Assembly: GCA_902489135.1 (NCBI GenBank)
Contig: CABTYW010000056.1
Location: forward strand, 1-12,654
Direction: 5' to 3'
DNA: 12,654 bases
Source: an uncultured Synergistaceae bacterium
GTDB lineage: Bacteria; Synergistota; Synergistia; Synergistales; Dethiosulfovibrionaceae
In this document: positions 1 to 6,131 of the stretch, piece by piece
How positions within the stretch are numbered: position 1 is the stretch's first letter
Layout of the letters: each line of letters opens with the position of its first letter
The notes under the pieces: model-generated
Database searches by the model: none
What the model was told of the DNA's origin: nothing
What the model saw: only the letters and a program-made list of their open reading frames with translations
Made by a program: the position numbers and the translations under genes

Positions 1-54
1 ACCCGCGACCCTCAGCTTGGGAAGCTGATGCTCTACCAACTGAGCTACGCCCGC
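1..54 (-). tRNA. tRNA-Gly (anticodon CCC), 3' part outside window
   Basis: Read on the - strand, the sequence begins GCGGGCG (acceptor 5' arm), then TA, then a D-arm with GCTC/GAGC stem around AGTTGGTA. The anticodon stem TCAGC/GCTGA encloses the seven-base loop TTCCCAA, which places CCC at positions 34-36 and so reads glycine codon GGG. The variable loop and first bases of the T-arm follow before the window ends, so the T-loop and 3' acceptor strand are not visible. The cloverleaf parts that can be seen are all well paired, which suggests a functional gene. Confidence 0.93.
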
Positions 55-64
55 AGATGCGGCC

Positions 65-93
65 ATTATACGACGGAGCTTCGTTTTTAGCAA
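65..93 (-). promoter_or_regulatory. Promoter of the tRNA-Gly gene
   Basis: On the - strand there is a TTGCTA -35 box (88-93), a 17-base spacer and a perfect TATAAT -10 box (65-70). The -10 box ends ten bases before the tRNA 5' end, which allows a very short 5' leader. Box sequence, spacing and distance to the tRNA all fit a housekeeping sigma factor promoter. Confidence 0.7.
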
Positions 94-581
94 GATGCAA
101 TGGGCCGGGGCTTTTATACCGGATAAAATTCGGCACGGCGGCGATGAAAGCTGAACATTTTGAGTAACCGTCTTCGGCGATCGCCTTCTGTGGCAACATA
201 TTCGGGAACAATGAGGGAAGCGCGCAGAGGCGCGAGCCATAATCACGGCGTCGGTCAGCTTGTCGGCGCCGTGAGAGCACGTTCGGTTTTTTTCGGTCTC
301 AATTCACGTTGAGGCAGGGGCGTTTTTTGCGCGGGGCTTGCGGCTTTTCGGGTGCGGCGCCGGGCAATGTGGGGTATAATATAAAAAACGTCATGCCCTG
401 AGGTTGTCTGCTGTCCGGGGCGCAATGTCACTGGCAGGGAACGAATTTTTTTTGCCAAAGGAGGCGAAGTTCTCCGAGAGTCGGGAGCCGTGCTGCCGGA
501 GAAAATGAGCGGCGGCACGTTTTTCGGCAGTGCCGTCGGCCGGCGCGAAGGCGAAGCGGGGCCGGCGTCGGAGAAGAGCGC
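94..581. other. Non-coding stretch between tRNA-Gly and alr
   Basis: I see no convincing protein gene here. It contains an inverted repeat TTTTAT/ATAAAA (112-128), a strong hairpin at 244-273 with a 12-bp stem (two or three G-T pairs) and a six-base loop, and a run of seven Ts at 287-293 that is too far from the hairpin for a classical terminator. It also has a TATAAT-like box at 375-380, an orphan AAAGGAGG at 457-464 with no start codon at a useful distance, and a small ORF at 505-585 that touches alr. The long antisense reading frame over this region and alr looks like a GC-driven shadow. Confidence 0.5.
375..385 (+). promoter_or_regulatory. Possible alr promoter -10 region
   Basis: TATAAT at 375-380 overlaps a second TATAAA at 380-385 in an otherwise GC-rich stretch about 200 bases upstream of alr. 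No recognisable -35 box lies 16-18 bases upstream, and there is no extended TGN motif. The assignment rests only on the -10 sequence and on the position before alr. If used, it would give a leader of roughly 190 bases. Confidence 0.3.
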
Positions 582-585
582 ATGA
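505..585 (+). CDS. Possible 26-residue leader ORF overlapping the alr start
   Basis: An ATG at 505 opens 26 codons ending in a TGA at 583-585, so its stop overlaps the alr start codon as ATGA. A GGAG lies only three bases before the ATG, which is a poor spacing; an in-frame GTG at 490 is an alternative. Its codons have the GC-rich third positions typical of neighbouring genes. The peptide is glycine, alanine and glutamate rich, has no known motif, and I do not recognise it. It could couple translation into alr, or it could simply be an open frame in GC-rich DNA. Confidence 0.2.
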   Translation: MSGGTFFGSAVGRREGEAGPASEKSA

Positions 586-1691
586 GACCGACCTATGTAA
601 AAATTAACATGTCGCGGCTGCGCGAAAATCTGCGCAAAATCAGGGCGGATCTCCCTGAAAACGTCACGGTCACGGCGGTGGTAAAGGCCAACGCCTACGG
701 ACACGGCAGCGTGGAAGTGAGCCGTGCCGCCGTCGAAGAGGGCTGTGACGCCCTTGCCGTGGCTTTGCCCGAGGAAGCGCTGGTGCTTCGGAAGGCGGGC
801 ATTGCCGTTCCCATCTATATTTTGGGGCTGACGCTGCCGTCGTCCTTCGACGAAGTGGTGGAAAGCCGCTGTATTCCCGCCGTGGAGGACTCCACAGATT
901 TGGCGCGCCTTGAAGAATGCGCGAAAAAGCGGCGCCGGACGGTGGAGTGCTGCATTGCCGTGGACACGGGAATGCACCGTATCGGCATCGCCCCTGAAAA
1001 CGCTTTGGACATGGCGGCGCGCATCGAGACCTTTCCGCACCTCAAGGTGAACGGCTTTTTTTCGCACATGGCCAATGCCGACGCGGCCGACCGAAGCGAC
1101 GCCGAGGGGCAGATCGGGCGTTTTGCGCGCATGGTCAGGCGCGTTGAAGCGCAGCGCGGGACTCATGACCGTTTTTCTCTGGCCAACAGTGCCGGGTTGC
1201 TGTCCATTCCCGAGAGCATTTTTACCGACGTCAGACCCGGCATCATTATGTACGGTCTCATGCCGTCGAATTGCGTGGACAATCGACTGGGACTGGAGCC
1301 CGTGCTGAGCTTTTACAGTCAGGTGGTACACGTGCAGTGTCTTCGCCGCGGGGAGTCGGTGGGCTACGGCAGCGCTTTTACCGCCGAAAGTCCCTGCGTC
1401 GTGGCGACGCTTCCCGTAGGCTACGCCGACGGCTATCCGCGCTGTCTTTCCAATCGCAGCTCCGTTCTCATCGGCGGAAAGCGCTGTCCCGTGGTGGGGC
1501 ATATCTGTATGGATCAGCTGATGGTTCGCGTTCCCGACGGGGTTTCCGTCGCGCCGGGCGACGAAGCCGTCCTTCTCGGCCGACAGGGGGCGGAAGAGAT
1601 CACCGCCGACGAGCTGGCCCGTCTGGCCGGCACCATCTCCTATGAAATTGTGAGCGACGTGGCGGCCCGCGTTCCGCGGCAGTACGTCTGA
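582..1691 (+). CDS. alr: Alanine racemase
   Basis: This PLP enzyme interconverts L- and D-alanine in the cytoplasm and supplies D-alanine for peptidoglycan. The 369 residues match the usual family length. The PLP-binding motif VVKANAYGHG lies near the N-terminus with Lys35 as the Schiff-base lysine. The second catalytic base is Tyr262 in VGYGSAF, contributed across the dimer interface. Further family hallmarks are MHRIGI, FSHMANAD, the phosphate-binding region RPGIIMYG and CMDQLMVRV. An N-terminal TIM barrel and C-terminal beta domain are implied. The ATG at 582 has a GGAG at 570-573, eight bases upstream, and gives the expected N-terminus. The gene stands apart from the following one by 264 bases, and no clear terminator follows it. 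Family assignment is secure; whether it is a biosynthetic or catabolic isozyme cannot be told here. Confidence 0.97.
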   Translation: MRPTYVKINMSRLRENLRKIRADLPENVTVTAVVKANAYGHGSVEVSRAAVEEGCDALAVALPEEALVLRKAGIAVPIYILGLTLPSSFDEVVESRCIPAVEDSTDLARLEECAKKRRRTVECCIAVDTGMHRIGIAPENALDMAARIETFPHLKVNGFFSHMANADAADRSDAEGQIGRFARMVRRVEAQRGTHDRFSLANSAGLLSIPESIFTDVRPGIIMYGLMPSNCVDNRLGLEPVLSFYSQVVHVQCLRRGESVGYGSAFTAESPCVVATLPVGYADGYPRCLSNRSSVLIGGKRCPVVGHICMDQLMVRVPDGVSVAPGDEAVLLGRQGAEEITADELARLAGTISYEIVSDVAARVPRQYV

Positions 1692-1955
1692 TACCTTTTG
1701 CGCATCGTCTTTCGAGTACAGGGGGTTTGACAGGACGTCCGCCGAATTTCCGGTGCAGAGCGAAACGCTCCCGGGGTGCACGGTGAAAGCCCGGTGAGTT
1801 TCCGTCGAGAAAGTCTTTGCCTAGACAACGGACCGACGGGAGAAATTGGAACCGTCTCTCCTTTTCGTTGAGGCGGGACGGCGATGTTTCCGCCTGCGAA
1901 AGCTCTTTGAGGGGCCGGAAGTCCACGGACGGAGGGAAGGGGCTTCGAAGCGGTT

Positions 1956-3014
1956 TTGACGCTCACGAAGTTCTCACGGAGGGGGCGTGTTTCCTTTGGG
2001 ATAAAAGTCTCTGTGGTTGTCGCCGTCCGCAACGGGGCGCGAGGCCTCCGAAAGTGTCTGGATGCCCTGATTGCGCAAAGTTTTTCGGAGTTTGAGATGA
2101 TCGGCGTCAATGACGGTTCCGACGATCAAAGCGCCGCAATTCTGGGAGAGTATGCGGTGAAGGACGATCGCCTGAAACTGCTGGAACTGCCGAAACAGAA
2201 GAATTTCAACACGGGCGCAGCGCGCAACAGAGGACTTGACGCCGCGTCGGGCAGCTATGTCATTTTTCTTGACGACGACGTTCTATGTGCTCCCGATCTG
2301 CTGAAAAAAATGTATTCTCGCGCCACGGCCGTTGAGGCCGATGTGGTGATCTGCAGCGGGCGCGCCGCCGGTTTCGCGTCGGGTCGCAGTCTCAGCCTCG
2401 GCCGTTATTTTCGCCCCGGGCAACTGCCCAAGCGAAAGGTTTTTTCCGTCAATGACTTTCCGCGGCACATTCTGACGCTCACCGATCCCGTACCGTGGAA
2501 TAAACTCTACCGCAGGCGGTTTCTGAGGCAGGAGGGTCTGCGCTTTCAGGAGCTGGACAACTGCAGCGATCTCTTTACCGTTTTGCTTTCGCTGTGCGTT
2601 GCCCGTCGCATCAGCTACGTGGACCGGCCTCTGTTCGTTCACTGCAAAAAGGTCGGGGCGCATTTCCGGTCTCCCCGAACCGCTGAGCCGCTGTGTTTCA
2701 TCGAAGCGCTGACGGCTCTTCACGACGAGCTTCAGCGTCGTGGACTGTATGCCCGTGTGGAACGGAATTTTGTCGGCATGGCCGCGATGATGGCGGCGCG
2801 GAGCTTGGTCGCGACCCCCGGCCGGAGGGGCAAAACGGCCATACTGCGCGGCCTGGAGGGTGAAGAATTTTCCCGCATGTCCGTGCTGGGACGTCCGAAA
2901 GCCTATTACACTGAACTTTCCCAGTACTGCAGCGCGCGGTTCGTTCAGAGCGCCCTGTGGGTTTATGAGCGGCTGCGCGGCAAAGGCTCCCACGGAGGGA
3001 ACTTGAGCAGCTGA
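1956..3014 (+). CDS. Family 2 glycosyltransferase
   Basis: The protein has a GT-A fold. Its core begins at about residue 16 with KVSVVVAVRNG, followed by VNDGSDD (Asp53-Asp57), the substrate-binding AARNRGL (about 88-94) and the metal-binding LDDD (Asp106-Asp108). A later segment, PWNKLYRRRFL followed by a GLRF...DLF block, is typical of GT2 enzymes that add sugars to polysaccharide or cell-wall polymers. No membrane segment is evident, so the enzyme is probably cytoplasmic or membrane-associated. The donor and acceptor sugars cannot be inferred. TTG at 1956 is the only usual start codon between an in-frame stop at 1908 and the core; it has only a weak purine-rich site (AAGGGG, 1937-1942) about 13 bases upstream and adds about 15 unconserved residues. 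The 264 bases before it show no clear promoter or gene. C-terminal residues are basic and poorly characterised. Confidence 0.88.
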   Translation: MTLTKFSRRGRVSFGIKVSVVVAVRNGARGLRKCLDALIAQSFSEFEMIGVNDGSDDQSAAILGEYAVKDDRLKLLELPKQKNFNTGAARNRGLDAASGSYVIFLDDDVLCAPDLLKKMYSRATAVEADVVICSGRAAGFASGRSLSLGRYFRPGQLPKRKVFSVNDFPRHILTLTDPVPWNKLYRRRFLRQEGLRFQELDNCSDLFTVLLSLCVARRISYVDRPLFVHCKKVGAHFRSPRTAEPLCFIEALTALHDELQRRGLYARVERNFVGMAAMMAARSLVATPGRRGKTAILRGLEGEEFSRMSVLGRPKAYYTELSQYCSARFVQSALWVYERLRGKGSHGGNLSS

Positions 3015-3535
3015 GTGCGGGAACCTGCATGGGGCGCCCCAGGCGGTTGTTTTTCTGACGGCCGCGGGGCGTTTTTCAGAGGCCGTCTTCGACATAATCG
3101 CGGAATTCCCGCGAACTGCGGGCGCCAATGTTTGCACGGGCGCGGCATTCCGGTTTTTTTCGCCCCTGCCGTCGCTGAACGTTCCTGCGGGAAGCGCGCG
3201 GTTCGAGGAGAACGCAAAGCGAAAAGAGCCGTTTTTAAAATTTTCGCCGGGCTCTTTGAATGGGGATCGAGACCCTTTTGGGTGAAGCCGATGTCCGATG
3301 CAAAGAAAAAGAAAGCTCTCATTGAAAATGGAGCATTTTGTCGTAAATTTATTTTTGTCAATTTTTGAATATTCGAAAAAATTTTTCATGTATTAGATAA
3401 AATGTAGCATCGTGCAAAGTGAAAACGTGATGAAATGCCGTAAAAGCCCGCAATTCGCTTTGAACGTTCGCCGAGGATGCCTTTTGAGACAGGCGGGGGA
3501 AGTAAAAGTTTCCGGGGGAACGGTGGGCGCTCATG
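3015..3535. other. Non-coding stretch after the glycosyltransferase
   Basis: There is no convincing gene here. An open frame starting at 3015 has low-complexity, arginine-rich translation without motifs and no ribosome binding site. Visible structures are inverted repeats at 3057-3087 and 3099-3113, a hairpin-forming repeat AAAGAGCC/GGCTCTTT at 3223-3257, and an AT-rich segment from about 3330 to 3410 that includes GAATATTC (3367-3374) and GAAAAAATTTTTC (3375-3387). The drop in GC content supports a regulatory rather than coding role. Confidence 0.5.
3057..3087 (+). terminator. Possible terminator hairpin after the glycosyltransferase
   Basis: GACGGCC (3057-3063) and GGCCGTC (3081-3087) form a perfect seven-pair stem around a 17-base loop, 43 bases after the stop codon. 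Only CTTC follows, with no real T tract, so intrinsic termination would be weak or would need a helper factor. Confidence 0.3.
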
Positions 3536-3564
3536 TTGACATCTCACCCTTAAAATTTTAAAAT
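3536..3564 (+). promoter_or_regulatory. Promoter of the V-type ATPase operon
   Basis: A perfect TTGACA -35 box (3536-3541), a 17-base spacer and a TAAAAT -10 box (3559-3564) match the housekeeping sigma-70-type consensus closely. The spacer and -10 lie in a symmetric AT-rich block (TTAAAATTTTAAAA). Transcription would begin near 3571 and produce a leader of about 190 bases before the first ATPase gene. It is the best promoter in the window and sits just before a nine-gene operon. Confidence 0.75.
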
Positions 3565-3596
3565 CAAAAGGTATTTTTTGTGGGGAGCCTTTCAGT

Positions 3597-3649
3597 GCAT
3601 CCCGCTCGTTCAGGGAGCAAAATTCACCTCGGCGGTGGGGATGTTTTTT
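3597..3649 (+). promoter_or_regulatory. Structured leader RNA element, attenuator-like
   Basis: CATCCC (3598-3603) can pair with GGGATG (3638-3643) to close a junction holding two hairpins. These are GCTC/GAGC (3604-3607 with 3615-3618) and CACC/GGTG (3625-3628 with 3634-3637). The only unpaired junction bases are AAAATT between the two hairpins. Six Ts (3644-3649) follow the closing stem directly, as in an intrinsic terminator. The upstream GGGA (3583-3586) could instead pair with TCCC (3600-3603) and open the closing stem. The pairings are seen in the sequence; a regulatory role is inferred, and I could not match it to a known riboswitch class. Confidence 0.4.
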
Positions 3650-3761
3650 CGATTTTTCTTCGAAAATGGAGTAATAGTGAAGCTTCTCACCAATGGTTGG
3701 GACGTGGCAGCATCGAGAAATTTTCTTTTGCAGATAAAATTTTTCTGAAGGAGGTGAGCGC

Positions 3762-4094
3762 ATGTCAACCAATCTTACGGACGAAATTCGCGGCGTTGAA
3801 GCGGCAGCGGCAAAGAAAGTCGCCGATGCGAAAGCGGAAGCTCTGGACCTTGTGACAAAGACCCGCAACTCCGCTGCGCTTCGCGTGAAAGAAGCAAAAC
3901 AGGCTCAGTTTCGCGAGTATCATCGGCGGATCGGCCAGGTTGAGGCGGAGGCCGCCAAAAAGTCGGCGAAAACGGTCGATCTGGGCAAGGTGGAAGCCGC
4001 CCGTTTTGTCGAAGAGCATGGCGAAGCAGTGAAGAAAACGGCTCAGTGGTTAGCCGAAGAGGTGGTGTCTCGATATGGCCGTTGCGAGCGTTAA
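3762..4094 (+). CDS. ntpF: V-type ATPase subunit G/H (peripheral stalk)
   Basis: This 110-residue protein is nearly all charged and helical, rich in Ala, Glu and Lys. Its pattern (EAAAAKKVADAKAEA, VEAEAAKKSAKT) is that of the small coiled-coil subunit which pairs with subunit E to make the peripheral stalk that holds the catalytic head still. It is the equivalent of E. hirae NtpF and archaeal AhaH. The ATG follows an exceptionally strong ribosome binding site, AAGGAGGTGA (3748-3757). The 3' end overlaps subunit I by 20 bases in another frame, which suggests translational coupling. Low-complexity sequence makes family assignment rest partly on position: this gene opens operons of this type. 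Confidence 0.88.
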   Translation: MSTNLTDEIRGVEAAAAKKVADAKAEALDLVTKTRNSAALRVKEAKQAQFREYHRRIGQVEAEAAKKSAKTVDLGKVEAARFVEEHGEAVKKTAQWLAEEVVSRYGRCER

Positions 4095-6081
4095 AAAGAT
4101 AGAATTGTTTGTTCATCGCACAGTGGTTGACGATGTGCTGTCAGCGCTGCAGTCCAAAGGGATCTGTCAAATTTCTCCCGCGGAAAGCGACGCGGCGGAG
4201 CCGCCCCTGCGCCCCTCGGAAAAGAGCCGGGACTACGCTTCCGAGCTCAATGACGTCACCTATCTGACCCGCTATCTCGCTCCCTACTACAAAGATCCCG
4301 TCGGGGCCCTGGCCCGGATGTTGGGAGAACGGGATGACGTCTCCATGTCCGACCTTGCGGCCCTTGACGGAACAATGAGCGTTTCCGCTCTTGCCGCTGA
4401 AGTGCGCAAACGGGAGCGCCGTCTGACGGAGCTGCGGTCCGACGTGCAGCAGTCAAAGGCCCTGCGGCAGACGTTGTCGGGTCTGACGGCTTTTACGGCG
4501 CCGCTGTCCATGATTACCGAGGGCAGCGAACTGGTGACGGGATTTCTGGGCACGGGGCGCGCCGAAGACCTTCAGGCCTGGAAAGAAGCCATGGATGACG
4601 CCTTGGGCGAAGACGGCGAATGTGCGGTCTCCCCGGTTGAAAAGGGCACGACGGCGAAGCTCTGGGGCAGCGCCTTTTATCTGCGTTCCCGCGAGAGCGA
4701 CGTGCAGGATCTGTGCCTGAAGCACGGCATCGCGAAGATTGATCTGCCCGCATCGCTGAAAGGCACGCCCGAGCAGGAGCTGGAGTCCCTTTCGGAGCGA
4801 CTGAAAGCTCTGGATGCGGAGGAGAACTATTACGAAGGCTGGTTGCAGTCCTTTACCGATGCGCACATGGATGAAATCCGCCGCATGGGTGATTATCTGA
4901 CGGCCATGAAGGCCCGCCGGGATGCCGAAGACGGAAGCATTCACACCCGGGAAGCCGTGCTGCTTCAGGGCTGGGTTCCCGAACATCGGGAGAAGGTGCT
5001 GAAAGACACCCTGGCCCCCTTTGAGAAACACATTGATCTCAGGCTTTCAAAGCCGACGGAGGAAGACGATCCGCCCATCCTGCTGGAAAATCCTGCCCGA
5101 GCCCGTCCCTTCGAGATGCTCACCATGCTGTACGGCGCGCCGGTGTACGGTTCGGTGGATCCGTCCTATCCCATGATGCCTTTTTTCCTGCTGTTTTTCG
5201 GCATGTGCTATGCCGATGCAGGCTACGGGCTGGTGATTACGGCCATTGCGATGTACTTCCTGAAGAAATACCGCAAGATGCCCGATAACATCAGACAGGT
5301 GCTCATTCTGTTGAAGTACTGCGGCATTGCGACCATTCTGTACGGGGCCTTTACGGGAAGCTGGATGGGAGACATGTTCGACACCTTCCCCTTCCTGAGC
5401 TTCTTCCGTCCCATAAAGAATTTCTTCACGCTGATTGAGCCCATGAAGGATCCTATGCTGGTGCTGGGCATTTCTCTCGGACTGGGGATTGTGCATATTT
5501 TCTACGGGCTTCTGCTGGCGGCGTGGGACAACCTCCGCAAGGGCAACGTTTTTGCCGCTTGTGCCGATCAGGGCGGCTGGATGGTGCTGCTGACGGGACT
5601 CCTGATTTTCGGTGCGGGATCCTTCGGCGCCCCGTCTCTTGCTCCCGCGGGCAAGTGGATGGCCGTCGCAGGGGCCGCGATTTTGGTGCTGACGCAGGGG
5701 CGCGAAAAGAAAGGAATTTTCGGCAAGCTGATTTCCGGTGTCCTCAGCCTCTACAACGTCACCGGCTACCTGGGTGACGTGCTGAGCTACAGCCGCCTGT
5801 TGGCGCTCGGTCTCGTCGGCGGCGCCGTGGCCATGATCATCAACATGATGTCCACCCTTACGGGCGGTATGGCCTTCGTGGGGTGGATTATCGCTCTGCT
5901 GATTTTCTTCGGCGGACACGTTTTCAGCATGGTGATCAACATTTTGGGCGCCTTTGTCCATCCTCTGCGCCTTCAGTACGTTGAGTTTTTCGGCAAGTTC
6001 TACAACAGCGGCGGTTCGGCTTTCGACCCCTTCTGCTACAGAACTGAGTATGTGAACCTTTCCGACAGCGGCGAAAAATAG
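4075..6081 (+). CDS. ntpI: V-type ATPase subunit I (membrane stator, 'a' subunit)
   Basis: The 668 residues are of usual family length and form the static half of the ion channel. Residues 1 to about 350 are a hydrophilic cytoplasmic domain with helical hairpins that binds the peripheral stalks. The rest contains about seven to eight membrane segments, near residues 365-396, 406-430, 461-484, 500-518, 527-541, 565-592 and 601-632. The motif YSRLLALGLVGG carries Arg574, which corresponds to the essential channel arginine that contacts the carboxylate of the K ring. The C-terminal FVHPLRLQYVEFFGKFY block is a family signature. The ATG at 4075 is preceded by AGAGGTGG (4058-4065) inside the upstream gene. 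Confidence 0.97.
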   Translation: MAVASVKKIELFVHRTVVDDVLSALQSKGICQISPAESDAAEPPLRPSEKSRDYASELNDVTYLTRYLAPYYKDPVGALARMLGERDDVSMSDLAALDGTMSVSALAAEVRKRERRLTELRSDVQQSKALRQTLSGLTAFTAPLSMITEGSELVTGFLGTGRAEDLQAWKEAMDDALGEDGECAVSPVEKGTTAKLWGSAFYLRSRESDVQDLCLKHGIAKIDLPASLKGTPEQELESLSERLKALDAEENYYEGWLQSFTDAHMDEIRRMGDYLTAMKARRDAEDGSIHTREAVLLQGWVPEHREKVLKDTLAPFEKHIDLRLSKPTEEDDPPILLENPARARPFEMLTMLYGAPVYGSVDPSYPMMPFFLLFFGMCYADAGYGLVITAIAMYFLKKYRKMPDNIRQVLILLKYCGIATILYGAFTGSWMGDMFDTFPFLSFFRPIKNFFTLIEPMKDPMLVLGISLGLGIVHIFYGLLLAAWDNLRKGNVFAACADQGGWMVLLTGLLIFGAGSFGAPSLAPAGKWMAVAGAAILVLTQGREKKGIFGKLISGVLSLYNVTGYLGDVLSYSRLLALGLVGGAVAMIINMMSTLTGGMAFVGWIIALLIFFGGHVFSMVINILGAFVHPLRLQYVEFFGKFYNSGGSAFDPFCYRTEYVNLSDSGEK

Positions 6082-6131
6082 TCGGACGTCGGATTTTTCC
6101 GGACATACAATTTGAGAGGAGTGTCAATTTT

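Noticed and set aside
1727..1732. TTGACA between alr and the glycosyltransferase as a promoter
   Set aside because: A good -35 box, but the region 16-18 bases downstream is GC-rich with no -10-like sequence.
255..1781. 508-residue open frame on the - strand over alr
   Set aside because: Antisense to a clear alanine racemase, with histidine- and arginine-rich, motif-free translation. Long antisense frames are expected opposite GC-rich genes.
1817..2095. 92-residue open frame overlapping the glycosyltransferase start in another frame
   Set aside because: It reads the glycosyltransferase core out of frame and has no recognisable domain; considered as a frameshifted N-terminus, but it does not resemble one.
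3015..3368. 117-residue open frame on the + strand after the glycosyltransferase
   Set aside because: No ribosome site, low-complexity Arg/Gly/Phe-rich translation, and it runs into the AT-rich promoter-proximal region.
5047..5961. 304-residue open frame on the - strand over subunit I
   Set aside because: Mirror of conserved membrane-protein codons; its translation is a low-complexity Gln/His/Arg-rich chain without domains.
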